From Pseudomonas serboccidentalis (GTDB lineage Bacteria; Pseudomonadota; Gammaproteobacteria; Pseudomonadales; Pseudomonadaceae): a stretch of DNA of 64,000 nt. The stretch spans positions 3,916,553 through 3,980,552 of the forward strand of contig NZ_CP101655.1 in NCBI RefSeq assembly GCF_028830055.1. The letters run 5' to 3'. The notes beneath the pieces are model-generated. The model had not been told where the DNA came from. It made no database searches and worked only from the letters and a program-made list of their open reading frames with translations. Shown here piece after piece: positions 9,154-18,870 of the stretch (its first letter is position 1; each line of letters begins with the position of its first letter). A program made the translations under genes and the position numbers.

Positions 9154-9693
9154 TCAACGCACCGCCGACTTGGCAGCGCGCAGCAATCGATCGGATAAAT
9201 CGCCCGGGCCCAGCGCTCTTGCCAGCGCCAGACCACCCACCATCAACGCCACATCGGCCAACGCTTTGTCGGTGTCCTCGGGGCTGGACGCCAACTGCGC
9301 AATCATCAGTTCCAGGTGTTCGTTCAGCGCGATTCGGAACGACTCCGGCAAGCGCCCCAGCTCGCCAATAGAGGCTGGAATCGGACACGCCGCCTCACTG
9401 GAATCACGGTGCTTGCGCGACAGGTAGAACGCAGCGACCAGGGCGCGGCGCTCTTCACCGGTGAGCTGCGAGTCCATATCGGCAATCAGGTCGCGTCGAC
9501 GGCCGAGCAATTGCTTGAACGCCTCGAGCATCATCGCGTCCTTGCTTTCGAAGTGCGCATAGAAACCACCGACGGTCAGGCCGGCGGCGCCCATCACTTC
9601 GCCCACGCTCGGGTCTGCCGGACCGCGCTGAATCAGCGCAGCGCTGGCAGCCTTGAGGATGCGTTCGCGGGTTTGAGCTTTTTTATCGTTCAT
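9154..9693 (-). CDS. TetR/AcrR-family transcriptional regulator
   Basis: 179 aa. The N-terminal helix-turn-helix is RERILKAASAALIQRG followed by SVGEVMGAAGLTVGGFYAHFESKDAMMLEAF, the standard TetR signature. The C-terminal ligand domain (about 75-179) is of the TetR_C type often annotated in regulators of efflux or hydrolase genes. A perfect AT-rich inverted repeat lies 24 bases upstream of its start, so autoregulation is likely. The downstream alpha/beta-hydrolase is the probable target. Confidence 0.88.
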   Translation of the reverse strand: MNDKKAQTRERILKAASAALIQRGPADPSVGEVMGAAGLTVGGFYAHFESKDAMMLEAFKQLLGRRRDLIADMDSQLTGEERRALVAAFYLSRKHRDSSEAACPIPASIGELGRLPESFRIALNEHLELMIAQLASSPEDTDKALADVALMVGGLALARALGPGDLSDRLLRAAKSAVR

Positions 9694-9717
9694 CGTTGCC
9701 TCCGAATATTACGACTA

Positions 9718-9742
9718 GAATATTATTCGCATAATAATATTC
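9718..9742. promoter_or_regulatory. Probable TetR operator, 25-bp palindrome
   Basis: GAATATTATT and AATAATATTC are perfect 10-base inverted arms around CGCAT. The site lies just upstream of the tetR start codon (9693) in a stretch that is otherwise free of genes until the tRNAs, as expected for an autoregulatory operator. Confidence 0.65.
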
Positions 9743-9820
9743 TGCAAGTCGAGGATATGACCGCTGGTCTGAAGCACAGTGTAAGGAAAATGGAGAGTTG
9801 GCCAAACGCCAGACAAACAA

Positions 9821-9849
9821 AAGGGCCATTCAATAATTGAATGACCCTT
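9821..9849 (-). terminator. Terminator of the tRNA operon
   Basis: Inverted repeat AAGGGTCATTCAA / TTGAATGGCCCTT around a short loop, read on the minus strand just after the last tRNA-Glu and followed by TTTTG. One pair is a G-T wobble. Confidence 0.8.
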
Positions 9850-9874
9850 ATAAATCCCGCAGAGCGGGTAATCG

Positions 9875-9950
9875 TGGCGTCCCCTAGGGGACTCGAACCC
9901 CTGTTACCGCCGTGAAAGGGCGGTGTCCTAGGCCACTAGACGAAGGGGAC
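9875..9950 (-). tRNA. tRNA-Glu (TTC), copy 2 in transcription order
   Basis: 76 bases with encoded CCA. The acceptor stem GTCCCCT pairs with AGGGGAC. The anticodon loop is CTTTCAC with anticodon TTC, and the T arm contains GTTCGAGTC. It is identical in mature sequence to the copy at 10157-10232. Confidence 0.97.
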
Positions 9951-10027
9951 GCAAACCCTTCTACAACTGATCAGTGCTGAGTGCTGATCGCTTCAAGGTC
10001 GGTGTGGCCAGACCTTGAAGTGTAAAT

Positions 10028-10103
10028 TGGTGGAGCTAAGCGGGATCGAACCGCTGACCTCCTGCATGCCATGCAGGCGCTCTCCCAGCTGAGCTATAGC
10101 CCC
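10028..10103 (-). tRNA. tRNA-Ala (GGC)
   Basis: 76 bases with encoded CCA. Acceptor stem GGGGCTA / TAGCTCC, D arm GCTCAGCTGGGAGAGC, anticodon GGC in the loop within CTGCATGGCATGCAG, T arm GTTCGATCC. It differs from the copy at 10312-10387 by a few paired changes in the anticodon and T stems. Confidence 0.96.
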
Positions 10104-10156
10104 GGATTTTTCGCCTCGCGGCGGAGCGACATCTTGCAACATCACTTCTGTAAAAC

Positions 10157-10232
10157 TGGCGTCCCCTAGGGGACTCGAACCCCTGTTACCGCCGTGAAAG
10201 GGCGGTGTCCTAGGCCACTAGACGAAGGGGAC
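10157..10232 (-). tRNA. tRNA-Glu (TTC), copy 1 in transcription order
   Basis: 76 bases, same mature sequence as the copy at 9875-9950, anticodon TTC, CCA encoded. Part of a tandem Ala-Glu-Ala-Glu transcription unit on the minus strand. Confidence 0.97.
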
Positions 10233-10311
10233 GCAAACCCTTCTATACAACTGATCAACGCTGAGTGTTGATCGCTTCGGAGCCGGTGTGGCCAGGCTTC
10301 GAAGTGTAAAT

Positions 10312-10387
<76 letters not shown>

Positions 10388-10544
10388 TCATCGTTGATGT
10401 CATCGCTGAGGACGGGGCGAATCTTAAGGGCGTATCGAAAGCCTGTCAAACTTATTTTTGAAAAATTTCAAAGTTTTTTGTCGGCATAACAATCACTTAC
10501 CGCCCTCCCCCCGAAAATCCGGGAGGTTTACGCGCACCGCCGAC

Positions 10545-10632
10545 CTGTAGGAGCTGCCGCAGGCTGCGATCTTTTGACGTTGCTGTTTAAAGATCAAGAT
10601 CAAAAGATCGCAGCCTTCGGCAGCTCCTACAG
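10545..10632 (+). repeat. REPIN: paired REP palindromes
   Basis: CTGTAGGAGCTGCCGCAGGCTGCGATCTTTTGA-type arm followed 20 bases later by its inverse ending GGCAGCTCCTACAG. Lies just downstream of gltX. Confidence 0.88.
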
Positions 10633-10646
10633 AGGGAGCCAAGCGT

Positions 10647-12128
10647 TTAGGCGATAGCGCCCAGCAGCTTTTCCCATTCTTTGTTTTCTTTCTTCGACAC
10701 GCCGCCCAGCAGGTCAATCGCCTGGCGCAGACGGAAACGGGTCAGGTCGGGGCCGAGGATTTCCATCGCATCGAGCACCGACACCGAGCTTGCCTGACCA
10801 GTGATCGCGGCAAACATCAGCGGCATCGCGTCACGCAGTTTCAGCTCGAGGGATTCGACCACCGCCTGAATCGTTGCGGTGATGGTGTCCTTCTCCCACT
10901 GACGCAGGCTTTCGAGTTTCCACAGGATCAACTGCATCAACTGGCGAACCTGATCGCCGGAAAGCTTCTTCGACTCGAACAGCTTGGCGTCCGGGTTCAC
11001 GCCACCGGCAAAGAAGAAGCCGCCCAGCGGTGCAACCTGGCTGAAGGTTTCCACGCGCCCCTGAACCAGCGGCGCGATCTTCATCATGTATTCGGCGTTG
11101 AACGCCCACTTCTGCACGCGCGCGGCGAACTCTTCCACCGGCAGATCGCGCAGCCACTGGCCGTTGAGCCACGACAGTTTCTCGATGTCGAAGATCGGCC
11201 CGCCGAGCGATACACGCTTGAGATCGAAGTTATCGACCATTTCCTGCAGCGAGAACTTCTCGCGCTCGTCCGGCATCGACCAGCCCATGCGGCCCAGGTA
11301 GTTGAGCATCGCTTCGGGCATGAAGCCCATGCGCTCGTAGAAGGTCACCGAGGTCGGGTTCTTGCGCTTGGACAGCTTGCTCTTGTCCGGGTTACGCAGC
11401 AGCGGCATGTAGCACAGCTCCGGTTGTTCCCAGCCAAAGTACTCGTACAGCAGAATCAGTTTCGGCGCCGATGGCAGCCATTCTTCGCCGCGCAGGACGT
11501 GGGTGATGCCCATCAGGTGGTCGTCGACCACGTTGGCGAGGAAGTACGTCGGCAGGCCGTCGGTCTTCATCAGCACTTGCATGTCCATGCGATCCCACGG
11601 GATCTCGACGTCGCCACGCAGCATGTCCGGCACCACGCACACGCCTTCGGTCGGCACCTTCATGCGGATCACGTGCGGCTCGCCGGCGGCCAGACGGCGC
11701 GCGACTTCTTCCTTGGACAAAAGCAGCGCGCGGCCGTCGTAGCGCGGGGTTTCACCGCGCGCCATTTGCTCGGCGCGCATCTGGTCCAGCTCTTCTGCGG
11801 TGCAGAAGCATGGGAATGCGTGGCCCATGTCGACCAGTTGCTGGCAGTATTTCTGGTAGATGTCACCGCGTTCGCTCTGGCGATACGGGCCGTGCGGGCC
11901 GCCGACGTCCGGGCCTTCGCTCCAGTCGATACCCAGCCAGCGCAGGGCGTCGAAGATCTGCTGTTCGGACTCGCGGGTCGAACGCAACTGGTCAGTGTCT
12001 TCGATGCGCAGGATGAACTCACCGCCATGCTGCTTGGCAAAGCAGTAGTTGAACAATGCGATGTAAGCGGTACCTACGTGGGGGTCCCCGGTAGGCGATG
12101 GCGCGATGCGAGTGCGGACGGTGGTCAT
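10647..12128 (-). CDS. gltX: Glutamate--tRNA ligase
   Basis: 493 aa from the ATG at 12128 ([14 protein letters not shown]); a longer reading to 12161 adds a non-homologous leader. Charges tRNA-Glu with glutamate using ATP. The class I HIGH motif is seen as [14 protein letters not shown] near the N-terminus and KMSKS as [11 protein letters not shown]. The C-terminal anticodon-binding domain is intact (about 330-493). A GAGA ribosome site lies upstream. It sits immediately upstream, in the same direction, of nothing but a REPIN and the four Glu/Ala tRNAs, so the enzyme and one of its substrates are neighbours. Confidence 0.97.
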   Translation of the reverse strand: MTTVRTRIAPSPTGDPHVGTAYIALFNYCFAKQHGGEFILRIEDTDQLRSTRESEQQIFDALRWLGIDWSEGPDVGGPHGPYRQSERGDIYQKYCQQLVDMGHAFPCFCTAEELDQMRAEQMARGETPRYDGRALLLSKEEVARRLAAGEPHVIRMKVPTEGVCVVPDMLRGDVEIPWDRMDMQVLMKTDGLPTYFLANVVDDHLMGITHVLRGEEWLPSAPKLILLYEYFGWEQPELCYMPLLRNPDKSKLSKRKNPTSVTFYERMGFMPEAMLNYLGRMGWSMPDEREKFSLQEMVDNFDLKRVSLGGPIFDIEKLSWLNGQWLRDLPVEEFAARVQKWAFNAEYMMKIAPLVQGRVETFSQVAPLGGFFFAGGVNPDAKLFESKKLSGDQVRQLMQLILWKLESLRQWEKDTITATIQAVVESLELKLRDAMPLMFAAITGQASSVSVLDAMEILGPDLTRFRLRQAIDLLGGVSKKENKEWEKLLGAIA

Positions 12129-12356
12129 GGCATGTCTCGAAAAGAATGAAAAGCAAAACAATCAAGCGGCGAATGGTAACAGGCGACACCCGCCCCGCTC
12201 CAGCAGGCAGGGCATTTAAGCCAAGTTTGCGGCTGGAACGCCCATACAGCGTGACGAATGGCCGAATATCAGCCGTTGGCATTTACCGTTTATCGGCTTC
12301 GTGCCAGATTCGCCTCCTGATAACTTTCCTTACAATTCCTCGACTACAGTTTGCCC

Positions 12357-13406
12357 ATGCCTGCCCAACTCAAGCGTCGCCTGTTGATTTTCCTGCTGCT
12401 GGTTCTGTTGATTGCCGGGGGCTTCTTCGCCCATTGGTTTTTCAAGGGACGCTTTTATGAAAGCACCGACAACGCCTATGTCCAGGGCGAAATCACCCGT
12501 GTGTCGAGCCAATTGAGCGCGCGCATCGACGAAGTGCTGGTGCAAGACAATCAACACGTGGAAAAAGGCCAGTTGCTGGTGCGCCTCGAACCCAATGATT
12601 TTCGTCTGGCCGTCGATCGCGCCAATGCTGCCCTCGCCACCCGCGAAGCCGAGCGCCTGCAGGCGCAGAGCAAACTGACCCAGCAAGCCAGCCTGATCGC
12701 CGCCAGTGACGCACAAGTGGCAACCACCCAGGCCACGCTCGGCCGCTCGCAGATCGACTTGTCGCGCGCCGAAACCCTGCGCAAACCCGGTTACGTCTCC
12801 GAAGAACGGGTGACCACCCTCTCCGCCGACACCCACATCGCCCGTTCGCAAGTGGCCAAGGCCCAGGCTGATGCGCAGAGTCAGCGCCAGCAGGTCAATG
12901 CACTCGCCGCCGAGATCAAACGCCTCGACGCGCAGATCGCCAACGCCCGCGCCGACCTCGCTCAGGCCGAACTCAACCTGACCCGCAGCGAGATTCACGC
13001 TCCGATCAGCGGCCTGGTCGGCCAACGCGCCGCGCGCAACGGTCAGGTGGTGCAGGCCGGCGCCTATCTGCTGTCGATCGTCCCGGACGAAGACATCTGG
13101 GTGCAGGCCAACTTCAAGGAAACCCAGATCGGCCACATGCAGCCCGGACAAAAAGCCGAGCTGACCTTCGACGCCTACAGCGACACACCGATCGAAGCCC
13201 GGGTCGACAGTCTGTTCGCCGCTTCCGGTGCGCAGTTCAGCCTGCTGCCGCCGGACAACGCCACCGGCAACTTCACCAAAGTCGTGCAACGGATTCCGGT
13301 GAAGCTGACGTTCAAGGCCGACAACCCGCTGCACGGCAAGATCCGTCCGGGCATGTCGGTCACCGCCACCGTGAACATCAAAGACGCCCCGGACAATGGC
13401 CGGTGA
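12357..13406 (+). CDS. EmrA/HlyD-type membrane fusion protein
   Basis: 349 aa. One N-terminal TM helix (about 8-30), the biotinyl-lipoyl motif ESTDNAYVQGEITRVSSQLSARI, a long coiled-coil hairpin (about 95-205), the second lipoyl half with IHAPISGLVGQRAARNGQVV, then beta-barrel (ANFKETQIGHMQPGQKAEL). This is the periplasmic adaptor linking the MFS pump encoded next to an outer-membrane channel. No outer-membrane factor gene is adjacent, so it probably uses a TolC homologue from elsewhere. It overlaps the pump gene by 11 bases. The ATG at 12357 lacks a clear ribosome site; a TTG six bases upstream is an alternative. Confidence 0.9.
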   Translation: MPAQLKRRLLIFLLLVLLIAGGFFAHWFFKGRFYESTDNAYVQGEITRVSSQLSARIDEVLVQDNQHVEKGQLLVRLEPNDFRLAVDRANAALATREAERLQAQSKLTQQASLIAASDAQVATTQATLGRSQIDLSRAETLRKPGYVSEERVTTLSADTHIARSQVAKAQADAQSQRQQVNALAAEIKRLDAQIANARADLAQAELNLTRSEIHAPISGLVGQRAARNGQVVQAGAYLLSIVPDEDIWVQANFKETQIGHMQPGQKAELTFDAYSDTPIEARVDSLFAASGAQFSLLPPDNATGNFTKVVQRIPVKLTFKADNPLHGKIRPGMSVTATVNIKDAPDNGR

Positions 13407-14946
13407 TCAACTGATCCGCCCCGCCGGCGAACCCACCCGGCGGGACTGGATCGCAGTGATGAGCGTGATGCTCGGCGCCTTTATGGCGGTGCTCGACATC
13501 CAGATCACCAACTCTTCGCTCAAGGACATTCAGGGCGCGCTGTCGGCGACGCTGGAAGAAGGCTCCTGGATTTCCACCTCGTACCTGGTGGCGGAAATCA
13601 TCATGATCCCGCTGACCGCGTGGCTGGTGCAGTTGCTCTCGGCGCGGCGGCTGGCGGTGTGGGTGTCGCTGGGCTTTCTGGTGTCCTCGCTGTTGTGCTC
13701 GATGGCCTGGAGCCTGGAAAGCATGATCGTGTTTCGCGCCATGCAGGGCTTCACCGGCGGCGCGCTGATCCCGCTGGCGTTCACCCTGACCCTGATCAAA
13801 CTTCCGGAACACCACCGCGCCAAAGGCATGGCAATGTTCGCCATGACCGCGACCTTCGCCCCCTCCATCGGCCCGACCCTCGGCGGCTGGCTCACGGAAA
13901 ACTGGGGCTGGGAATACATCTTCTACATCAACATCCCGCCGGGGCTGATCATGATCGCCGGGCTGATGTATGGCCTGGAGAAGAAAGAAGCGCACTGGGA
14001 ACTGCTGAAAAGCACCGACTACACCGGCATCCTCACCCTCGGTGTCGGCCTCGGTTGCCTGCAGGTGTTTCTCGAAGAAGGCCATCGCAAGGACTGGCTC
14101 GAATCGAACCTGATCGTGACCCTGGGCAGCATCGCCCTGCTGAGTTTGATCACCTTCGTCATCGTGCAAATTTCCAAACCCAATCCGCTGATCAACCTCG
14201 GCATTCTGCGCAATCGCAACTTCGGCTTGTCGAGCATCTCCAGCCTGGGCATGGGCGTCGGGCTATATGGCTCGATTTATCTGCTGCCGCTGTACCTGGC
14301 GCAGATCCAGAACTACAACGCCCTGCAGATCGGCGAAGTGATCATGTGGATGGGCGTGCCGCAGCTGTTCCTGATTCCGCTGGTGCCGAAGCTGATGAAG
14401 TTCGTTTCGCCAAAGTGGCTGTGCACCCTGGGTTTCGGACTGTTCGGGCTGGCGAGCTTTTCTTCGGGAGTGCTCAACCCGGATTTCGCCGGGCCGCAGT
14501 TCAATCAGATCCAGATCATCCGCGCCCTCGGTCAGCCGCTGATCATGGTGACCATTTCACTGATCGCCACGGCGTACATCCTGCCGCAGGACGCGGGGTC
14601 GGCGTCGAGCCTGTTCAATATTCTGCGCAACCTCGGCGGCGCGATCGGCATTGCCCTGCTCGCCACGCTGCTGGATGCACGCACCAAGACTTACTTCGAT
14701 TATTTGCGCGAAGCCGTTGTGCCGACCAATCCGCAGGTGGCCGAGCGCCTGGCGTCGATGAGCGACAGGTTTGGCAGCGATACGGCGGCGCTGGGCAAGT
14801 TGAGCGAGATCGTGCATCAGCAGGCGCTGATCATGGCCTACAACGATGCGTTTCACTTTGTCGGGATTGCGCTGGGGGTCAGCATGCTGGCGATTTTGTT
14901 GACCAGGAAATTGCCGGAAGGGCTGAAGGCTGGGGAAGCCCATTGA
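13396..14946 (+). CDS. DHA2-family MFS drug efflux pump (EmrB-like)
   Basis: 516 aa with 14 predicted TM segments, the size of DHA2 transporters. Visible motifs are motif C-like FAPSIGPTLGGWLTENWGWEYIFYINIPPG, the N-terminal LDIQITNSSLKDIQGALS and the loop motif LAVWVSLGFL. A proton-driven exporter of hydrophobic drugs or similar compounds. The 11-base overlap with the adaptor gene shows they form one operon. A REPIN follows the stop. There is no linked regulator, so what induces it is unknown. Confidence 0.92.
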   Translation: MAGDQLIRPAGEPTRRDWIAVMSVMLGAFMAVLDIQITNSSLKDIQGALSATLEEGSWISTSYLVAEIIMIPLTAWLVQLLSARRLAVWVSLGFLVSSLLCSMAWSLESMIVFRAMQGFTGGALIPLAFTLTLIKLPEHHRAKGMAMFAMTATFAPSIGPTLGGWLTENWGWEYIFYINIPPGLIMIAGLMYGLEKKEAHWELLKSTDYTGILTLGVGLGCLQVFLEEGHRKDWLESNLIVTLGSIALLSLITFVIVQISKPNPLINLGILRNRNFGLSSISSLGMGVGLYGSIYLLPLYLAQIQNYNALQIGEVIMWMGVPQLFLIPLVPKLMKFVSPKWLCTLGFGLFGLASFSSGVLNPDFAGPQFNQIQIIRALGQPLIMVTISLIATAYILPQDAGSASSLFNILRNLGGAIGIALLATLLDARTKTYFDYLREAVVPTNPQVAERLASMSDRFGSDTAALGKLSEIVHQQALIMAYNDAFHFVGIALGVSMLAILLTRKLPEGLKAGEAH

Positions 14947-14962
14947 TTTGAAAATCAGTCCT

Positions 14963-15072
14963 TGTAGGAGCTGCCGAAGGTTCGGGCCGCGTGCGGACGG
15001 TCTTTTGATTTTGATTAAAAACAAGATCAAAAGATCGTCCGCACGCGGCCCGAACCTTCGGCAGCTCCTACA
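14963..15072 (+). repeat. REPIN, nearly perfect long palindrome
   Basis: TGTAGGAGCTGCCGAAGG at the left is mirrored by CCTTCGGCAGCTCCTACA at the right. The arms continue through CGGGCCGCGTGCGGACG and its inverse, with a loop of about 15 bases. It is one of the best-paired copies in the window and lies between two convergent genes, where it may also act as a bidirectional mRNA 3' end. Confidence 0.9.
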
Positions 15073-15097
15073 GGGGTTGGCGGTGTTCAGCCACTTT

Positions 15098-17113
15098 TCA
15101 AACTGCCAAAAGCCGCTCACGCAGTTTGGCAATCTCGTCACGCATCTGCGCCGCCGCTTCAAACTCCAGATCCCGCGCCAGCTGATACATCTTCTCTTCC
15201 AGCGCGCGAATGCGTTTGGTGATTTCGCTCGGCGAACGCAGTTCGGCTTCGTACTTGGCGTTTTCTTCGGCGGCCTTGGCCATGCCCTTGCGCTTCTTGC
15301 TGCGCGAACCCGGCACGGTGGCGCCTTCCATGATGTCGGCGACGTCCTTGAACACACCTTTGGGGGTGATGCCGTTGGCGAGGTTGAAGGCGATCTGCTT
15401 GTCGCGACGCCGCTCGGTTTCGCCGATCGCCCGCTCCATCGAACCGGTGATGCGGTCGGCGTAGAGAATCGCCCGGCCATTGAGGTTACGCGCTGCGCGG
15501 CCGATGGTCTGGATCAGCGAACGCTCGGAACGCAGGAAGCCTTCCTTGTCCGCGTCGAGGATCGCCACCAGCGACACCTCAGGCATGTCCAGACCTTCGC
15601 GCAACAGGTTGATCCCCACCAGCACGTCGAAGGTGCCGAGGCGCAGGTCGCGGATGATTTCGACCCGCTCGACGGTGTCGATGTCCGAGTGCAGATAACG
15701 CACGCGCACGCCGTGGTCGGCGAGGTAATCGGTCAGGTCTTCGGCCATGCGCTTGGTCAGCGTGGTGACCAGCACCCGCTCCTCCACTGCCACGCGTTTG
15801 GAGATTTCCGAGAGCAGGTCATCGACCTGGGTCAGCGCCGGACGCACTTCGACTTGCGGGTCGACCAGGCCGGTCGGACGCACCACTTGCTCGACCACTC
15901 GGCCCGCGTGCTCGGCCTCGTAGTTGCCCGGTGTTGCCGAGACGAAAATCGTCTGCGGGCTCACCCCTTCCCACTCGTCAAAGCGCATCGGCCGGTTGTC
16001 CAGTGCCGATGGCAGACGGAAACCGTATTCCACCAGCGTCTCTTTACGCGAGCGGTCGCCCTTATACATCGCGCCGACTTGCGGCACGCTGACGTGGGAT
16101 TCGTCGATCACCAGCAAAGCGTCGGCCGGCAGGTAATCGTAGAGGGTTGGCGGCGCGGCACCGGCCGGGCGTCCGGACAGGTAGCGCGAGTAGTTTTCGA
16201 TGCCGTTGCAGTAACCCAGCTCGAGGATCATTTCCAGGTCGAAACGGGTGCGCTGCTCCAGACGCTGGGCTTCCACCAGCTTGTTGTTGCTGCGCAGGTA
16301 TTCGAGGCGCTCCTGCAACTCGACCTTGATCCCCTCGATGGCGTCGAGCAGGGTCTCGCGCGGCGTCACGTAGTGGCTCTTCGGATAAAAGGTGAAGCGT
16401 GGCATCTTGCGGATGACTTCGCCGGTCAGTGGGTCGAACGCGGAAATGCTCTCGACTTCGTCATCGAACAGCTCGATGCGGATTGCTTCCAGATCCGATT
16501 CCGCCGGATAAATGTCGATCACGTCGCCGCGCACACGGAACGTCGCCCGGGCAAAATCCATGTCGTTGCGGGTGTATTGCAGGTCAGCCAGACGCCGCAG
16601 CAAGGCACGCTGATCGAGTTTGTCGCCGCGATCGACGTGCAGCACCATCTTCAGATAGGTTTCCGGGCTGCCCAGACCGTAGATGCACGACACCGTGGTG
16701 ACGATGATCGCGTCCTTGCGTTCGAGCAAGGCCTTGGTCGCGGACAGACGCATCTGCTCGATGTGGTCGTTGATCGACGCGTCCTTCTCGATGAAGGTGT
16801 CGGACGACGGCACATAGGCCTCGGGCTGGTAGTAATCGTAGTAGGACACGAAGTATTCGACGGCGTTGTTCGGGAAGAACGCCTTGAACTCGCCGTACAG
16901 CTGCGCGGCCAGGGTTTTGTTCGGCGCCAGCACCAGCGTCGGGCGCTGCACCTGAGCGATAACGTTGGCGATGCTGAAGGTCTTGCCCGAGCCGGTCACA
17001 CCGAGCAGCGTCTGGTGCGCCAGCCCGGCTTCGATGCCCTCTACCATCTGGCGGATGGCTTCCGGCTGATCGCCGGCGGGCTCGAAGCGGGTGACTAGCT
17101 GGAATTCGGACAT
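15098..17113 (-). CDS. uvrB: Excinuclease ABC subunit B
   Basis: 671 aa, as in E. coli (673). The start at 17113 ([17 protein letters not shown]) has an AGAGGTG ribosome site. Damage-verifying helicase-like subunit of nucleotide excision repair. Walker A GVTGSGKT near residue 40, the beta-hairpin region [21 protein letters not shown], the DEAD-like [10 protein letters not shown], motif [11 protein letters not shown] and the C-terminal UvrC-binding UVR motif ([27 protein letters not shown]) are all present. I see no LexA box upstream, so SOS control is not supported here. Confidence 0.98.
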   Translation of the reverse strand: MSEFQLVTRFEPAGDQPEAIRQMVEGIEAGLAHQTLLGVTGSGKTFSIANVIAQVQRPTLVLAPNKTLAAQLYGEFKAFFPNNAVEYFVSYYDYYQPEAYVPSSDTFIEKDASINDHIEQMRLSATKALLERKDAIIVTTVSCIYGLGSPETYLKMVLHVDRGDKLDQRALLRRLADLQYTRNDMDFARATFRVRGDVIDIYPAESDLEAIRIELFDDEVESISAFDPLTGEVIRKMPRFTFYPKSHYVTPRETLLDAIEGIKVELQERLEYLRSNNKLVEAQRLEQRTRFDLEMILELGYCNGIENYSRYLSGRPAGAAPPTLYDYLPADALLVIDESHVSVPQVGAMYKGDRSRKETLVEYGFRLPSALDNRPMRFDEWEGVSPQTIFVSATPGNYEAEHAGRVVEQVVRPTGLVDPQVEVRPALTQVDDLLSEISKRVAVEERVLVTTLTKRMAEDLTDYLADHGVRVRYLHSDIDTVERVEIIRDLRLGTFDVLVGINLLREGLDMPEVSLVAILDADKEGFLRSERSLIQTIGRAARNLNGRAILYADRITGSMERAIGETERRRDKQIAFNLANGITPKGVFKDVADIMEGATVPGSRSKKRKGMAKAAEENAKYEAELRSPSEITKRIRALEEKMYQLARDLEFEAAAQMRDEIAKLRERLLAV

Positions 17114-17450
17114 ACACACCTCTGGGATCGCGGCGTTCCGAGCAAAGCGGAGCACCACGGGGACGACCGCAAACGACCGATGTCGCGCAAGAAAAAACCT
17201 GGATTGTGCTCAATGTGGAGTCGATTGCCTCGGCTTTCAAGGCAAACGTCCTACATCCGCTAAAGTCTCCGACAAGGCCAATCGACTAACGGTCAAGAAA
17301 TAATCGGAAAAACTTACCCGAAAAGCCGATTCGCCTGTCGCCATTGTTCAGTGATGGCCTCTATACTAGCTCCCCGTTTGTGCACCGCTCTAGTGCATTC
17401 GGCTGGAGCGCGACACGTCCCTCCACTCTCCATTCAGAGCCGCCGTAATA
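17114..17450. promoter_or_regulatory. Divergent intergenic region uvrB / aminotransferase
   Basis: 337 bases without a gene. A TATACT -10-like hexamer at 17362-17367 could serve the aminotransferase, but no convincing -35 stands at the right distance. No LexA palindrome (CTGT-N8-ACAG) is seen for uvrB. Nothing else recognisable. Confidence 0.4.
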
Positions 17451-18647
17451 ATGAGCCTGTTCTCCGCTGTCGAAATGGCACCCCGCGATCCAATCCTGGG
17501 CCTCAACGAAGCATTCAACGCCGATACCCGGACCACCAAGGTCAACCTGGGCGTCGGTGTGTACTGCAACGAAGAGGGGCGAATTCCCCTGCTGCGCGCC
17601 GTGATCGAAGCCGAAACCATTCGCGCTGCTCAGCACGCTTCCCGTGGCTACCTGCCGATCGACGGCATCGCGGCCTACGACCAGGCGGTGCAGAAGCTGC
17701 TGTTCGGTAACGACTCGCCGCTGATCGCTGCCGGTCGCATCGTCACCACTCAGGCCGTCGGCGGGACCGGCGCACTGAAAATCGGTGCCGACTTCCTCAA
17801 GCAACTGCTGCCGAACGCCGTTGTGGCAATCAGCGACCCGAGCTGGGAAAACCACCGCGCGCTGTTCGAAACCGCTGGCTTCCCGGTGCAAAACTACCGT
17901 TACTACGACGCCGCCACCCACGACGTGAACCGTGCCGGCATGCTCGACGACCTCAACGCCCTGCCGAACGGCTCGATCGTTGTGCTGCACGCCTGCTGCC
18001 ACAACCCGACCGGCGTCGACCTGACCCCGGCCGACTGGAAAAACGTGCTGGACGTGGTCAAGGCCAAAGGTCATGTGCCGTTCCTCGACATGGCTTACCA
18101 GGGTTTCGGCGACGGCATCGACGAGGACGCCGCGGCTGTGCGGCTGTTCGCTGAATCGGGCCTGACCTTCTTCGTATCGAGCTCGTTCTCCAAGTCGTTC
18201 TCGCTGTACGGCGAGCGCGTTGGCGCCCTGTCGATCGTCAGCGAGTCGAAAGAAGAAAGCGCGCGCGTGCTGTCGCAGGTCAAACGCGTGATCCGCACCA
18301 ACTACTCCAACCCGCCGACCCATGGCGCCAGCGTTGTCGCCGCTGTGTTGAACAGCCCGGAACTGCGTGCTCAGTGGGAAGCCGAACTGGCAGAAATGCG
18401 TCTGCGCATTCGCGGCATGCGCGAGCAAATGGTTGCCCTGCTGGCCGAAAAAGCCCCGCAGCGTGACTTCAGCTTCGTTGGCCGTCAGCGCGGCATGTTC
18501 TCCTACTCCGGCCTGACCACCGAACAGGTGCATCGCCTGCGCAACGAGTTCGGCATCTACGCCCTGGACACCGGCCGCATCTGCGTGGCTGCGCTGAACC
18601 AGAGCAACATCAAAGCGGTAACGGATGCGATCGTTCAGGTCATCTGA
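17451..18647 (+). CDS. tyrB: Aromatic/aspartate aminotransferase (class I, PLP)
   Basis: 398 aa, the size of AspC/TyrB. The PLP lysine is in SSSFSKSFSLYGERVG (about residue 247), the substrate-carboxylate Arg is near the C-terminus, and HACCHNPTGVDLT and the NLGVGVY N-terminal block are family markers. Transfers the amino group between aromatic amino acids or aspartate and 2-oxoglutarate, linking tyrosine and phenylalanine synthesis and breakdown. A gene of this family lies next to uvrB in other pseudomonads. The symbol is a family-level choice; aspC or phhC-like specificity is possible. It ends at a strong terminator. Confidence 0.88.
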   Translation: MSLFSAVEMAPRDPILGLNEAFNADTRTTKVNLGVGVYCNEEGRIPLLRAVIEAETIRAAQHASRGYLPIDGIAAYDQAVQKLLFGNDSPLIAAGRIVTTQAVGGTGALKIGADFLKQLLPNAVVAISDPSWENHRALFETAGFPVQNYRYYDAATHDVNRAGMLDDLNALPNGSIVVLHACCHNPTGVDLTPADWKNVLDVVKAKGHVPFLDMAYQGFGDGIDEDAAAVRLFAESGLTFFVSSSFSKSFSLYGERVGALSIVSESKEESARVLSQVKRVIRTNYSNPPTHGASVVAAVLNSPELRAQWEAELAEMRLRIRGMREQMVALLAEKAPQRDFSFVGRQRGMFSYSGLTTEQVHRLRNEFGIYALDTGRICVAALNQSNIKAVTDAIVQVI

Positions 18648-18664
18648 TTTCGCTTTGCAATGAA

Positions 18665-18695
18665 AAACGGGAAGCCTTGGGGCTTCCCGTTTTTT
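18665..18695 (+). terminator. Rho-independent terminator
   Basis: Stem ACGGGAAGCC / GGCTTCCCGT with a TTGG loop and a following T run, 18 bases after the aminotransferase stop. Confidence 0.92.
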
Positions 18696-18747
18696 ATTTG
18701 TCCGAATGAACGCCGCTTAACCTCTAGACTGCACCTGAATCCCATTG

Positions 18748-18836
18748 GAGGAGTGAGCCGGCTCGCGACAGCGGAGTGTCGGGCAATGATGCTTCGGCGG
18801 ACGAGACGCTATCGCGAGCAGGCGCACTCCTACAGG
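18748..18836 (+). repeat. Degenerate REP pair
   Basis: GGAGTGAGCCGGCTCGCGA at the left and CGCGAGCAGGCGCACTCCTACA at the right are inverted, diverged copies of the second REP family in this window (compare the array at 48.4 kb). The centre is not well paired. Confidence 0.7.
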
Positions 18837-18870
18837 TATGTGTACACCTTAGAATTTTGTGAGAACCCCT

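Larger units (their letters stand above)
9951..10311 (-). repeat. Duplicated tRNA spacers with two conserved hairpins
   Basis: The spacers at 9951-10027 and 10233-10311 are homologous. Each holds one hairpin of the form GATCA(R)Y...(R)TGATC and a second of ten pairs flanking GGTGTGGCCA or its complement. Bases that differ between the two copies change on both sides of the stems (for example CAAGGTC/GACCTTG against CGGAGCC/GGCTTCG), so pairing is kept. This fits a tandem duplication of a Glu-Ala unit whose spacer structure is under selection, perhaps for tRNA processing. Confidence 0.75.

Noticed and set aside
9743..10165. Protein-coding frames across the tRNA cluster
   Set aside because: They overlap well-folded tRNAs and have no ribosome sites.
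14948..17098. 716-codon frame opposite uvrB
   Set aside because: Shadow of uvrB and includes REPIN sequence; uvrB is certain.
17114..17450. LexA box for uvrB
   Set aside because: No CTGT-N8-ACAG palindrome found in the whole intergenic region.
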